A stretch of DNA of 64,000 nucleotides from JBBSBL01 sp046330255 (GCA_046330255.1 JAXLTC010000002.1:124001-188000), one strand, 5' to 3'. Counted from the first letter of the stretch, positions 39,900-50,323 are shown. Translations and numbers: made by a program. Notes: generated by a model not told the origin, from the sequence alone.

Positions 39900-41083
39900 C
39901 GAGAGCTCGCGCCGAGAACCTCGGCGAGGTCCTTGTCGCCGCGCCCGGACAGGCAGATCAGGTCGCGCTCCCCGTCGCCGTGGGCCAGCGCCCACGCGAG
40001 CGCGTGGCTCGACTCGAGCGCCGGGATGATCCCCTCCAGCCGCGAGACGAGGCGGAACGCCGCGAGCGCGTCGCCGTCCTCGACGGCGACATAACGGGCA
40101 CGACCGGTGTCGCGCAGCCACGCGTGCTCGGGCCCCGTGCCCGGGTAGTCGAGCCCGGCGGAGACGGAGTGCGCCTGCAGGATCTGACCCTCGCGATCCT
40201 GCATGACCGCCGAGTAGGAGCCGTGCAGGACGCCAGCGTGCCCCGCGAGCGTGAGCGGAGCGCCGTGGCGGCCGGACCGGAGGCCCTCGCCCGCCGCCTC
40301 GACCCCGACGAGCTCCACCCCGGCGTCCTCCACGAAGGCGGCGAACGTGCCGATCGCGTTGGAGCCGCCGCCCACGCACGCGATCACGCGGGCCGGAAGC
40401 ACGCCGGCGCGTTCGAGCACCTGCGCGCGGGCCTCGTCGCCGATCACCCGCTGGAGGTCGCGGACCAGCGCCGGGTAGGGGGCGGGACCGACCGCCGAGC
40501 CGATCACGTAGTGGGTGTCCGCGACGTTCGCGACCCAGTCGCGGATCGCGGCCGAGACGGCCTCCTTCAGCGTCCGCGCCCCGGCCTCGACCGGCGCCAC
40601 GGTCGCGCCGAGCAGCTCCATCCGCTCGACGTTGGGGCGCTGGCGCCGCATGTCCTCGGTGCCCATGTACACGACGCATTCCAGCCCGAGGCGCGCGCAC
40701 GCGACGGCGCTGGCGACGCCGTGCTGGCCCGCCCCGGTCTCCGCGATCACGCGCGGCTTCCCCATGCGCCGAGCGAGCAGGGCCTGGCCGAGCGCGTTGT
40801 TGATCTTGTGCGCGCCGGTGTGCAGCAGGTCCTCGCGCTTGAGCCACACCTCGCGCCCTGCCCGCTCGCTCAGGCGCTCGGCGAGGTAGAGCGGCGTGGG
40901 ACGGCCGGCGAAGTCGCGCAGCAGCACGTCGAGCTCGGCGCGCCACGCGGGATCGCGACGCGCGGCCAGCCACGCCTCCTCGAGCTCGGCCAGCGCCGGC
41001 ATCAGCGTCTCGGGCACGTACTGCCCGCCGTAGGGGCCGAACCGGTGCTCGACCCCGCCGAGCGGTCGGACGGGAGCGCTCAC
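39896..41083 (-). CDS. trpB: Tryptophan synthase beta subunit
   Basis: A 395-residue PLP enzyme that condenses indole with serine. FGPYGGQYVPETLMPAL opens the protein, LLHTGAHKINN carries the PLP lysine, ETGAGQHGVASA and GGGSNAIG form the substrate and phosphate sites. This is the ordinary TrpB1 type. GTG start in overlap with the trpF stop. Part of the trpF-trpB-trpA operon. Confidence 0.97.
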   Translation of the reverse strand: MSAPVRPLGGVEHRFGPYGGQYVPETLMPALAELEEAWLAARRDPAWRAELDVLLRDFAGRPTPLYLAERLSERAGREVWLKREDLLHTGAHKINNALGQALLARRMGKPRVIAETGAGQHGVASAVACARLGLECVVYMGTEDMRRQRPNVERMELLGATVAPVEAGARTLKEAVSAAIRDWVANVADTHYVIGSAVGPAPYPALVRDLQRVIGDEARAQVLERAGVLPARVIACVGGGSNAIGTFAAFVEDAGVELVGVEAAGEGLRSGRHGAPLTLAGHAGVLHGSYSAVMQDREGQILQAHSVSAGLDYPGTGPEHAWLRDTGRARYVAVEDGDALAAFRLVSRLEGIIPALESSHALAWALAHGDGERDLICLSGRGDKDLAEVLGASSR

Positions 41084-41745
41084 GCCACGGCGTCCGGTGC
41101 GACGGGCGCAGCGGTCGCGGCGACGGCCTCCGCGAAGGCGGCGATCCGCATCCGGTCCTTGATCCCCGGCGCGGACTCCACACCGCTCGAGACGTCGACC
41201 GCCCACGGCCGCGCCGCGGCGATCGCCGCCGCGACGTTCTCGGGCCGCAGGCCGCCGCTGAGGATCACCGGCGCCGCGCCGCTGTGTGAGCGCGCCAGCT
41301 CCCACGGGAACGGCGCCCCGACACCGCCTCGCCTGCCGGGCGCCCAGGCGTCGAGCAGGTGGTAGTCCGTGGGGAACGAGCGCAACGCGCGGACGTCCGC
41401 GCCGGAGCGGACCTGCACGGCCTTCACGACCCGGCAGCCGGTGCGCCGGGCGACCTCGGAGCAGTAGGCCGGGCCCTCGTCCCCGTGCAGTTGGATCATC
41501 GTCAGGCCGGCCTCGTCCGCCACCTCGGCCACGTGGTCGAGCGTCGCGTTCACGAACACGCCGCAGACCTCGGCGCGCCGCCGCAGCGCCGCCCCGATCG
41601 CCGCCGCCTCCTCGCGCCCGACGTGGCGCTCGGAGCCGGGCCAGAAGATCACCCCGACCGCCCACGCGCCCGCCTCGACCGCAGCGCGGGCGTCGTCGAG
41701 GCGGGTGATGCCGCAGAGCTTGATCCGGGGCGCGGATGCGCTCAC
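41080..41745 (-). CDS. trpF: Phosphoribosylanthranilate isomerase
   Basis: A 221-residue TIM-barrel enzyme for the third step of tryptophan synthesis. RIKLCGITR carries the general-base Cys, QLHGDE, LLDAWAPGRRGG (general acid Asp) and ILSGGLRPENV are all present, ending with VDVSSGVESAPGIKD. GTG 41745 is used: a TAGGAT hexamer ends seven bases upstream, indicating a leaderless transcript that begins the trpFBA operon. Confidence 0.95.
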   Translation of the reverse strand: MSASAPRIKLCGITRLDDARAAVEAGAWAVGVIFWPGSERHVGREEAAAIGAALRRRAEVCGVFVNATLDHVAEVADEAGLTMIQLHGDEGPAYCSEVARRTGCRVVKAVQVRSGADVRALRSFPTDYHLLDAWAPGRRGGVGAPFPWELARSHSGAAPVILSGGLRPENVAAAIAAARPWAVDVSSGVESAPGIKDRMRIAAFAEAVAATAAPVAPDAVA

Positions 41746-41752
41746 TTGAAGG

Positions 41753-41758
41753 ATCCTA
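41753..41758 (-). promoter_or_regulatory. -10 hexamer of trpFBA operon
   Basis: TAGGAT on the minus strand ends seven bases before the trpF GTG. No leader peptide or attenuator can fit in such a short leader. Confidence 0.6.
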
Positions 41759-41841
41759 CGAAGCGGTGCGCCCTTGACCCCGCCCGCGTGCGGTGGTAGG
41801 AGGAGTCCCCTCAGGTTGCCACCGAGGGGGGGACAGCCCGG

Positions 41842-43071
41842 ATGGCGCATCGCCGGTCCGTGCTTGCGGTAGTGCTCTGCGCGCTACCCCTTGCGCTCGC
41901 GGCCTGCCAGGGTGGGAGCAGCCCCCCCGGCTTCGTGACCGACACGAGCGTGCGCTTCAACGGCTACATGCTGGCGGACCAGGGCGATGCCTACTACTAC
42001 TTCCAGTACGGCACCGACACCGGGTACGGGAGCGTGACGCCGACACGCACGGTCGCATCCGGCTCGAACGTGACGTTCTCCGAGACCGCCACGGGACTGC
42101 AGCCGTCGACGACCTACCACTGGCGCATGTGCGGCAACGACGTGGGCAAGAGCCCCGCCTGCGACCAGGACCGCACCCTCCAGACGACGGGGCAGGATCC
42201 GGTCGTGGCGGCGGCGGGCGACATCGCCTGCGACCCGAGCGACCCCGCCTACAACGGCGGCGCAGGCACCTCCTCCAGTTGCAAGATGGCGGCGACGTCG
42301 AACCTTCTCGTCGGCACCGGGCTGTCGGCCGTGCTGCCGCTCGGCGACATCCAGTACGACTGCGGCTCCCCCGGCGACTTCGCCGCCTCCTACGACCCGA
42401 CGTGGGGGCGCGTGAAGTCGATCACGACCCCGGTGCCCGGCAACCACGAGTACAAGACGGCCGATCCCGACGCGTATGGCGGCCACGACTGCGACACCAC
42501 GGGACACGCATCCGGCTACTACGGCTACTTCGGGGCCGCCGCGGGCGACCCGAGCAAGGGGTACTACTCCTACGACCTCGGCACGTGGCACATCGTGGTC
42601 CTCAACACGACCTTGGCCTGCTCGCTGATCTCGTGCTCGGCGGGGTCGGCGCAGGAGCGGTGGCTCGCCGCCGACCTCGCCGCCCATCCGGCCGCCTGCA
42701 CACTCGCCCTGTGGCACGAGCCGCGGTTCTCATCGAAGCTGCCCTCGACGAAGACCGCGGCCTTCTGGCAGGACCTCTACGCGGCGAACGCCGACGTGGT
42801 CCTCAACGGCCACGTTCACGACTACGAGCGCTTCGCGCCGCAGACCCCGAGCGCGGTGGCCGACCCTGTACGCGGCATCCGCGAGTTCGTGGTCGGCACC
42901 GGCGGCAAGAGCAGCGAGAACATCGGCGCCACGCCGGCCGCCAACAGCGAGGTGCAGGGAAAGACGTACGGGGTCCTGCGGCTCACGCTGCACGCCGACT
43001 CCTATGACTGGCAGTTCGTCCCGGCCTCCGGAAGCGGCTTCACGGACTCCGGCACGACCGGCTGCCACTGA
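41842..43071 (+). CDS. Secreted purple-acid-phosphatase-like metallophosphoesterase
   Basis: A 409-residue exported lipoprotein (signal ending in LALAAC). Residues 30-115 form an Fn3-like N-terminal domain of the purple acid phosphatase type, with TATGLQPSTTYHWRMC. The calcineurin-like domain has the metal motifs GDIACD, LGDIQYD, GNHEYK, LWHEPRF and NGHVHDYERF in the proper order. It should hydrolyse phosphate esters outside the cell, perhaps to feed the PiT transporter, but nothing links them in regulation. Ten or so cysteines suggest several disulfides. Confidence 0.9.
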   Translation: MAHRRSVLAVVLCALPLALAACQGGSSPPGFVTDTSVRFNGYMLADQGDAYYYFQYGTDTGYGSVTPTRTVASGSNVTFSETATGLQPSTTYHWRMCGNDVGKSPACDQDRTLQTTGQDPVVAAAGDIACDPSDPAYNGGAGTSSSCKMAATSNLLVGTGLSAVLPLGDIQYDCGSPGDFAASYDPTWGRVKSITTPVPGNHEYKTADPDAYGGHDCDTTGHASGYYGYFGAAAGDPSKGYYSYDLGTWHIVVLNTTLACSLISCSAGSAQERWLAADLAAHPAACTLALWHEPRFSSKLPSTKTAAFWQDLYAANADVVLNGHVHDYERFAPQTPSAVADPVRGIREFVVGTGGKSSENIGATPAANSEVQGKTYGVLRLTLHADSYDWQFVPASGSGFTDSGTTGCH

Positions 43072-43090
43072 GCGCCGCGGAGGCGCCGTC

Positions 43091-44263
43091 CTAGCCGTTC
43101 GGCAGCTCGGCCGGCCGGTCGGTCAGCGTGACGGTCACGGTCCTGGGCTTGCCGTCGCGCAGGACCTCGACCTGCACCTTCTGGCCCGGATGCTTGCGGG
43201 CGATCGTGGACACCACATCGTCGATCGTGCGCATCTGGCGCCCGTCGACCTTGACGATCACGTCGCCGCCGAGCCGGATCTGCTGTCCGCCGACCGTGCT
43301 CTGCACGTTCCCGCCGCGCAGCCCGGCCTTCTGCGCCGGCCCGCCCGGGGTCACCTGCTGGATCAGCACGCCGCTGGTGGCCTTGAGGCCGATGCGGGCG
43401 AAGGAGGAGTCGATCGTCACCCCCTCGATCCCGAGGTAGGCGCGCTGCACGCGGCCCGAGCGCTCGAGGTCGGGCAGGACCTTCTTCGCGGTGTCGATCG
43501 GCACGGCGAAGCCGATCCCGACGAAGCCCCCGCCGCTGCCGCCCGTGGCGATCTGCGAGTTGATGCCGATCACCCGGCCGGCGGCGTCGAGCAGCGGGCC
43601 GCCCGAGTTGCCGGGGTTGATCGCGGCGTCGGTCTGGAGCACGTGGTCGATCGAGAACCCGTTGGGCGCGTCGATCTTGCGCTGCTTGGCGGAGATCACG
43701 CCCGTCGTGAGCGTGCGGTCCAGCCCGAACGGGTTGCCGATCGCCAGGACCGGGTCCCCGACCTGCACCGGCCCGTCGTTCCCGAGCGGCAGCGGGTCGA
43801 GCTTGAGGCCGGACGGATCGATCTTGAGCAGAGCGATGTCGGTGGAGGGATCCTTGCCCACCACCTTCGCCTGGCGGGTGATCTTGTCCTCGAGCTTGAC
43901 GGTGACCTTCGACGCCCCGTCGACGACGTGCGCGTTGGTGATGATGTGACCCTCGTTGTCGATCACGAAGCCCGAGCCGGTCGCCTGGCCCTGCTGCTGC
44001 TGGGGCAGGCCGAACGGGGAGGACTGCTGGTCCTGCACCACCTGGGCGGTGATGAAGACGACGCCCGGGGCGGTCTTCTCGTAGATCTGGCGCGGCGTCA
44101 GCCCGACGCTTTGGGAGGCCGGCCGGCTGGCGGCCAGCGGCGCCTGCTCGACGACCGTCCTGGTGGTGGTGCTGTCGCCGACGCCGGCGATCAGGAAGGC
44201 GGCCGCGACGACCAGCCCGCCGATCAGCGCGGCGGAGAACGGGGAGCGCATCAACTTTGTCAT
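43091..44263 (-). CDS. HtrA/DegP-type serine protease with PDZ domain
   Basis: A 390-residue membrane-anchored protease. One N-terminal helix (about 9-27) is followed by a linker with a Gln-rich loop, then the trypsin-like domain with His112 (NAHVVDG), Asp142 (TDIALL) and Ser220 (NPGNSGGPLL), and one C-terminal PDZ domain from about 290. It degrades or refolds damaged exported proteins. ATG 44263 is preferred over the TTG at 44290 because a CACACT hexamer lies six bases upstream. It separates trpC from the trpFBA block. Confidence 0.93.
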   Translation of the reverse strand: MTKLMRSPFSAALIGGLVVAAAFLIAGVGDSTTTRTVVEQAPLAASRPASQSVGLTPRQIYEKTAPGVVFITAQVVQDQQSSPFGLPQQQQGQATGSGFVIDNEGHIITNAHVVDGASKVTVKLEDKITRQAKVVGKDPSTDIALLKIDPSGLKLDPLPLGNDGPVQVGDPVLAIGNPFGLDRTLTTGVISAKQRKIDAPNGFSIDHVLQTDAAINPGNSGGPLLDAAGRVIGINSQIATGGSGGGFVGIGFAVPIDTAKKVLPDLERSGRVQRAYLGIEGVTIDSSFARIGLKATSGVLIQQVTPGGPAQKAGLRGGNVQSTVGGQQIRLGGDVIVKVDGRQMRTIDDVVSTIARKHPGQKVQVEVLRDGKPRTVTVTLTDRPAELPNG

Positions 44264-44318
44264 GCGGCGAGTGTGGGGCGCCCGTCCCAACGTTCCCTAA
44301 AGGGATCCTCGCCGGCTC

Positions 44319-45110
44319 CTAACGCTCCTGGCCGGCCGCCGGCTCGGCGGTCAGGCCGCGGCAGGCGGCCTCGAGGTCCCCGGCGCGCATCAGGGCCTCA
44401 CCGACCAGCACGGCGTCCACCCCGACCCGCTCGAGCTCGTCGAGCTGGTCGCGACGGTCGAAGCCCGACTCCGCGACGACGGTCTTGCCCGCGGGCACTT
44501 CCGCCAGCAGCTCGAACGTGCGCTCGAAGTCGACGCTGAAGTCGCGCAGGTCGCGGTTGTTGATCCCGATCACGTCGGCTCCCAGCTCCAGCGCCGCGTC
44601 CAGCTCGGGGCCGTCGTGGACCTCGACGAGCACGTCGAGGTCGAGCGCCAGCGCCTCGTCGTTCAGCGCCCGCAGGTCGTCGGGGTGCAGCGCGGCGACG
44701 ATCAGCAACACCGCGTCGGCGCCCTCGGCGGCCGCCTCGTAGAGCTGGTAGGGGTCCACGAAGAAGTCCTTGCGCAGGATCGGCAGCGCGCTCGCCGCGC
44801 GCGCGGCGCGCAGGTCCGCGAGCGAGCCGCCGAAGTGCTCGGAGGTGAGGATCGAGACGGCGGCGGCGCCGCCGCGCTCGTAGGCCTGGACAACCTGCTC
44901 GACGGACAGGTCCTCGCGGATCGCCCCGGCGGACGGGGAGCGGCGCTTGTGCTCCGCGATCAGCGAGATCCCGGGCTGGGCGAGGGCCTCGGCGAACGGG
45001 CGCTCCTGCCGCCCCGCGACCGCGCCCCGCAGGCTCGACAGCGGCACCTCCCTGCGGCGCCGCTCGACCCCCTCGCGGGTCCGCTCGACGATCTCCTCCA
45101 GCACGCTCAC
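44319..45110 (-). CDS. trpC: Indole-3-glycerol phosphate synthase
   Basis: A 263-residue TIM-barrel enzyme for ring closure to indole-3-glycerol phosphate. LIAEHKRRSPSAG carries the catalytic lysine, ILTSEHFGGSLADL, LRKDFFVDPYQLYEAA, GINNRDLRDFSVD and VAESGFDRRDQL are the family blocks. The GTG start overlaps the trpD stop. A stand-alone enzyme, not fused to trpF. Confidence 0.96.
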   Translation of the reverse strand: MSVLEEIVERTREGVERRRREVPLSSLRGAVAGRQERPFAEALAQPGISLIAEHKRRSPSAGAIREDLSVEQVVQAYERGGAAAVSILTSEHFGGSLADLRAARAASALPILRKDFFVDPYQLYEAAAEGADAVLLIVAALHPDDLRALNDEALALDLDVLVEVHDGPELDAALELGADVIGINNRDLRDFSVDFERTFELLAEVPAGKTVVAESGFDRRDQLDELERVGVDAVLVGEALMRAGDLEAACRGLTAEPAAGQER

Positions 45111-46138
45111 CCGCCGGCGAGCTCCCGCGTCCGCGCGACGAAGCGGTCGAGCGCAGCCCCGGCGGCGCCCGAGTCCACGGCCTGCTCGGCCGCCCTGACC
45201 GCGGCCTCGAGCGGCTCGGCCCGCCCGGCCGCGTAGAGGGCCGCGCCGGCGTTCAGCACGGCCAGGTCCCGCTGCGCGCCCCGCTCGCCCGCGAAGATGC
45301 GCCGCGTCACGTCGGCGTTCTGCTCGGGCGTGCCGCCGCGCAGCGCCTCCGGCGGCGCCGGGTCGAGCCCCACGTCGGCCGCGCTGACCGTCCAGCTCCG
45401 CGTGGCGGCCCCGGTCACCTCGATCACCTCGGTGGGGCCGGAGGTGCTCATCTCGTCAAGCCCATCCGCGCTGGACACTACCAGTGCCCGCTCGGCTCCC
45501 AGACGGGCGAGCGCGCCCGCCATCACGGGCGCCATCGCCGGGTCGGAGACCCCTACGAGCTGGCGCGTCGCGCCGGCCGGATTCGTCAGCGGGCCGAGGA
45601 AGTTGAAGATCGTGCGGACACCCAGCGACTTGCGGACGGGGATGACGTAGCGGGTGGCCGGATGGTGGTCGGGGGCAAACATGAAGCCGAACCCGACCTC
45701 GCGGATGCAGGTGGCCACGGCGTCGGGCGCGAGATCGATGCGCGCGCCGAGCGCCTCGAGCAGGTCGGCGGAGCCCGAGAGGCCGGTGGCGGAGCGATTC
45801 CCGTGCTTGGCGACGGTCGCGCCGGCGCCCGCGGCGATCAGCGCCGCGGTCGTGGAGACGTTGAAGGTCGGCCGCCCGCCGCCGGTCCCCGCGGTGTCCA
45901 GCAGCTCGGCGCGCTCCGCCGCGACGCGCGTCGCGCGCGCGCGCATCGTCTCCGCGAGGCCCGCCAGCTCCTCCTCGGTCTCCCCCTTGGTCCGCATCGC
46001 GATGAGGAACGCGGCGATCTGGGCCTCCGAGACCTCGCCGGACATGATCTCGTCCAGCACGGCGGCCGCCTCGGCGCGGTCCAGGTCGCGCCGGGAGGCG
46101 AGCGCGTCGATCGCACGGGTGACCACATCGTCCTGCAC
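45107..46138 (-). CDS. trpD: Anthranilate phosphoribosyltransferase
   Basis: A 343-residue enzyme adding the phosphoribosyl group to anthranilate. DTAGTGGGRPTFNVST binds PRPP, KHGNRSATGLSGSADLLEALG and MFAPDHHPATRYVIPVRKSLGVRTIFNFLGPLTNP are diagnostic. GTG start. A CATGAT hexamer eight bases upstream suggests its own promoter, divergent from the PLP decarboxylase. Confidence 0.96.
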   Translation of the reverse strand: MQDDVVTRAIDALASRRDLDRAEAAAVLDEIMSGEVSEAQIAAFLIAMRTKGETEEELAGLAETMRARATRVAAERAELLDTAGTGGGRPTFNVSTTAALIAAGAGATVAKHGNRSATGLSGSADLLEALGARIDLAPDAVATCIREVGFGFMFAPDHHPATRYVIPVRKSLGVRTIFNFLGPLTNPAGATRQLVGVSDPAMAPVMAGALARLGAERALVVSSADGLDEMSTSGPTEVIEVTGAATRSWTVSAADVGLDPAPPEALRGGTPEQNADVTRRIFAGERGAQRDLAVLNAGAALYAAGRAEPLEAAVRAAEQAVDSGAAGAALDRFVARTRELAGG

Positions 46139-46146
46139 GGCGGCGG

Positions 46147-46152
46147 ATCATG
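46147..46152 (-). promoter_or_regulatory. Candidate -10 hexamer of trpDC
   Basis: CATGAT on the minus strand ends eight bases before the trpD GTG. The first base departs from the TAnnnT pattern of the other promoters. Confidence 0.4.
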
Positions 46153-46223
46153 CCAGCCGCGCGCACGCCGGCGCGGGCGCGGGCGCGGATGGAAGACTGG
46201 CCCCACCGACGCGGAGGAGATAC

Positions 46224-47633
46224 ATGTCCGACGAGCGACTTCTCGCGCGCGCCGCGGAGCTGGCGCGCGAACACCTCTCGAGCCTGCCCGACCGCCACGT
46301 CGGGCCGACGGCCACGCTGCCCGAGCTGCGCGCTTCGCTCGGCCATCCGCTGACCGACGACGGGGTCGACGCGCCGCAGGTGCTCGGCGATCTCGTCGCC
46401 GGCGCGCAGGGCGGCCTGGTCGCGACGCCGGGTCCCCGCTACTTCGGGTTCGTGATCGGCGGCGCGCTGCCCGTCGCGCTGGCCGCCGACTGGATCGTCT
46501 CCGCGTGGGACCAGAACGGCGGCGGCTGGCCGGCCTCTCCGGCCGCGGCCGTGATCGAGGAGGTGGCGGCCGGCTGGGTCCGAGAGCTGCTCCGCCTGCC
46601 CTCCGGCGCGAGCGTGGGCTTCGTCACGGGCGGCCAGATGGCGAACTTCACCGCGCTGGCCGCGGCCCGCCACGAGGTGCTGCGCCGCGCCGGCTGGGAC
46701 GTCGAGGCGAAGGGGTTGCAGGGAGCGCCCGCGGTCCGGGTGCTGGTGGGCGACGAGGCCCACGTCACCATCTTCACGGCGCTGCGGCTGCTCGGCCTCG
46801 GCCGCGAGCGCGCCGAGCGGGTGCCGCTCGACGAGCGCGGCCGGATGCGCGCCGACGCCCTGCGCGAGGCCCTCGAGCGGGGCGGCGCCGGCCCGGCGAT
46901 CGTCTGCGCGCAGGCGGGGAACGTGGACAGCGGCGCCGTCGACCCGCTCGGCGAGGTCGCGACGGTCGCGCGGGAGCACGGCGCCTGGTGCCACGTCGAC
47001 GGGGCGTTCGGCCTGTGGGCGGCGGCGAGCCCGCGGCTGGCTCCCCTGCTCGCCGGCCACGAGCTGGCCGACTCGTGGGCCACGGACGCCCACAAGTGGC
47101 TCAACGTGCCCTACGACTGCGGCGTCGTCGCGGTCGCCGACCCCGCGCCCCACCGCGCGGCGATGACGATGTCCGCCGCATACCTCCCGGTGGAGGACTC
47201 CGACCAGCGCTGGGGCTTCGACTGGGCGCCGGAGATGTCGCGCCGGGCGCGCGGCATCCCGGTCTACGCCGCGCTCCGCTTCCTGGGACGCAGCGGGGTG
47301 GCCGAGCTCGTGGAGCGCTGCTGCGAGCTGGCCACGAGGATGGCCGCGCGGCTGGACTCCGAGCCCGGCATCGAGGTCGTCAACGACGTCGTGCTCAACC
47401 AGGTGCTGGTCCGGATCGGCGACGAGGACCGGGCGACCGAGGAGGTGGTCCGCCTCGTCCAGGAGGACGGCACCTGCTGGCTGGGCGGAACGACGTGGCA
47501 GGGCCGCGGCGCCATGCGCATCTCCGTGTCCAACTGGTCCACGCGGGAGGCCGACGCCGACCGCTCCGTCGACTCGATCCTGGAGGCGGCGCGAGCGGTG
47601 CTGGCCGGCGCGCCCGGCGCCCGCGGGGGCTGA
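46224..47633 (+). CDS. PLP-dependent amino-acid decarboxylase (group II, aromatic/glutamate type)
   Basis: A 469-residue fold-type I enzyme of the pyridoxal-dependent decarboxylase family. GPRYFGFVIGG, GFVTGGQMANFTAL, HVDGAFGLWAAAS (PLP-ring Asp) and DAHKWLNVPYDCG with the Schiff-base Lys291 are present in order. GGAGGAGA five bases before the ATG gives strong initiation. Bacterial relatives are annotated as aromatic-amino-acid, tyrosine or cysteine-sulfinate decarboxylases, and the substrate cannot be read directly. It lies on the opposite strand inside the tryptophan gene cluster, which makes tryptophan a reasonable candidate. Confidence 0.88.
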   Translation: MSDERLLARAAELAREHLSSLPDRHVGPTATLPELRASLGHPLTDDGVDAPQVLGDLVAGAQGGLVATPGPRYFGFVIGGALPVALAADWIVSAWDQNGGGWPASPAAAVIEEVAAGWVRELLRLPSGASVGFVTGGQMANFTALAAARHEVLRRAGWDVEAKGLQGAPAVRVLVGDEAHVTIFTALRLLGLGRERAERVPLDERGRMRADALREALERGGAGPAIVCAQAGNVDSGAVDPLGEVATVAREHGAWCHVDGAFGLWAAASPRLAPLLAGHELADSWATDAHKWLNVPYDCGVVAVADPAPHRAAMTMSAAYLPVEDSDQRWGFDWAPEMSRRARGIPVYAALRFLGRSGVAELVERCCELATRMAARLDSEPGIEVVNDVVLNQVLVRIGDEDRATEEVVRLVQEDGTCWLGGTTWQGRGAMRISVSNWSTREADADRSVDSILEAARAVLAGAPGARGG

Positions 47634-47645
47634 TCGGCGCCGCGC

Positions 47646-48238
<593 letters not shown>

Positions 48239-48248
<10 letters not shown>

Positions 48249-49723
48249 TCCGCCTGCCCGACCGCGACCTCGATCGCGCCCATGACCGCGCGGGCCTTGG
48301 CGACCGACTCGTCGTACTCGTAGTCCGGCCGCGCGTCGGCGACCGTCCCGCCGCCGGCCTGGACGTGTGCGATCCCGTCCTTGACCACGACCGTGCGGAT
48401 GTGGATGCAGGTGTCGAGGTCGCCGGTGTAGCTCGCGTAGCCGATCGCGCCCCCGTAGCCGCCGCGCTTCACGGGCTCGAGCTCGTCGATGATCTGCATC
48501 GCTCGCACCTTCGGCGCCCCGGAGAGCGTGCCGGCCGGGAGCACGGAGCGCAGCGCGTCCAGCGCGCCGATCCCCTCGCGCAGCCGCCCGGCGACGGAGG
48601 AGACGATGTGCATCACGTGCGAGTAGATCTCGACCGCCATCAGCTCCTCGACCTCGATCGTGCCGTACTCACAGACGCGGCCCAGGTCGTTGCGCCCGAG
48701 GTCGACCAGCATCACGTGCTCGGCGCGCTCCTTCTCGTCGGCGAGCAGCTCGCGGGCGGTCTCCGCGTCCTCCTCGGCGCTCGCGCCGCGGGGCCTGGTC
48801 CCTGCGATCGGCCGGGTCGAGACCCGGCGGCTCTGGACCGTCAGCAGCGGCTCCGGGCTGGCCCCGGCGATCTCGAAGTCGCCGAAGTCGAGGAAGTACA
48901 TGTACGGGCTCGGGTTCACGGCGCGCAGCCCGCGATAGACCGAGAACGCGTCGACCGGCAGCGGCGCCGACCAGCGCTGCGAGGGCACGACCTGGAAGGC
49001 GTCGCCCGCGTGGATGTAGCGCACGATGCGCGCCACGGTCGCCTCGAACTCGGACCGCTCGAGGTTGGAGCGGAACTCGGGCATCGAGCGGCTCGCCGGG
49101 CGCGCGGGCGGGCGCGGCACCGGGCCGGCGAGCCGCCGGCGCACCTCCGCGATCGCCCCGAGCGCCGCGGCGTAGGAGGCATCGACGTCGCCGTCCGCGG
49201 GCAGCACGTTCGCGAGGACCGTGACCGTGTGGCGCAGGTGGTCGAAGCAGACGAGCGTGTCCGACAGCATCAGCGCGAGGTCCGGCAGCCCGAGCGGGTC
49301 GGGGTTCGGCGGGCCGAGCGGCTCGACGGTGCGCACGAGGTCGTAGCCGAAGAAGCCGACCGCGCCGCCCGCGAACGGGGGCAGCTCCCCGACGGGCGCC
49401 ACGTCGTGGGCGCCGGTCGCGCGGGCGGCGATCTCGTAGGGGTCGCCGTCCTCGCCGAGCGACCAGCGAACGACGTCGCGCGGGCGGAAGCCGATGAACG
49501 AGTAGCGCCCGACGCGCTGTCCCTGGTCCGCGGACTCGAGCAGGAAGGCCGGGCCGTCCTCGCGCAGCTTCAGGAAGGCGGACACCGGGGTCTCGCAGTC
49601 CTCGACGAACGTCTGCCGCACGGGGATCAGCGTGTGCCGCTCCGCGAGCGCGCGCACCTCCTCCAGCGTCGGCGTGATCGCGGCGCCGGGCGCCGCCCGG
49701 TCAGCCGGCCGCGCGGCGGCCAT
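48239..49723 (-). CDS. trpE: Anthranilate synthase component I
   Basis: A 494-residue chorismate-using enzyme. The tryptophan feedback-binding element AFLLESAD lies near residue 57, which favours TrpE over PabB. The chorismate-binding domain has RPIAGTRPRG, DEKERAEHVMLVDLGRNDLGRV, HIVSSVAGRL, LPAGTLSGAPKVRAM and the final HVQAGGGTVADSRP-like segment (here VADARPDYEYDE). The ATG overlaps the hisIE 3' end by 23 bases, giving a hisIE-trpE-trpG operon. Confidence 0.96.
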
Positions 49724-50315
49724 CGAGCACCTCGGCGGCGTCCGGGAGCGCGAGGGACCGCGAGCGGAGCAGGACCAGCAGGTGGTAGAGCAGGTCCGCA
49801 GCCTCCTGCGCGACGCGCTCGTCGCTCTCCTGAAGGGCCGCGCGCGCGACCTCCTCCGCCTCCTCGCGCACCTTCTCGCCGATCAGGGGCGGGTCGCCCA
49901 GCAGCGCGGCGGTGTAGGACCCCTGCGGCCGGCTCGCCGCGCGATCGGCGAGCGTGCGCTCGAGGTCGGGCAGCGCCTCGTGCGGGGCGCGCCGCCCCGC
50001 CTCGCCGTTGTGGAAGCAGGTGCGCTCGCCGGTGTGGCATGCGGGCCCGTACGGCTCGACGAGCGCGAGCACGGCGTCGCCGTCGCAGTCGACCCGCAGC
50101 GCCCGGACCGCCTGCGTGTTGCCGCTCGTGGAGCCCTTGTGCCACTGCTCGCCCCGCGAGCGGCTGAAGAGGTGCACCTCGCCGGTCTCGCGGGTGCGGC
50201 GCAGCGCCTCCGCGTTCATGTAAGCGAGCGTCAGCACCTCGCCGGTCGCCCAGTCCTGGATCACGCACGGCACCAGGCCGCGCTCGTCGAACCTGATCTT
50301 CGGGGCCGCCGGCAC
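49701..50315 (-). CDS. hisIE: Bifunctional phosphoribosyl-AMP cyclohydrolase / phosphoribosyl-ATP pyrophosphatase
   Basis: A 204-residue fusion for the second and third steps of histidine synthesis. The HisI part (residues 7-105) has VLTLAYMNAEAL, GEQWHKGSTSGN, the Asp-rich DCDGDAVL metal site and CHTGERTC zinc ligands. The HisE part (110-195) has the EKVREEAEEVARAA and QEAADLLYHLLVLL helices with catalytic acids. GTG 50315 is chosen over an ATG 54 bases upstream because a TAAGAT hexamer ends eight bases before it. It heads the hisIE-trpEG operon. Confidence 0.95.
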   Translation of the reverse strand: MPAAPKIRFDERGLVPCVIQDWATGEVLTLAYMNAEALRRTRETGEVHLFSRSRGEQWHKGSTSGNTQAVRALRVDCDGDAVLALVEPYGPACHTGERTCFHNGEAGRRAPHEALPDLERTLADRAASRPQGSYTAALLGDPPLIGEKVREEAEEVARAALQESDERVAQEAADLLYHLLVLLRSRSLALPDAAEVLDGRRAAG

Positions 50316-50323
50316 GGCGAGGG

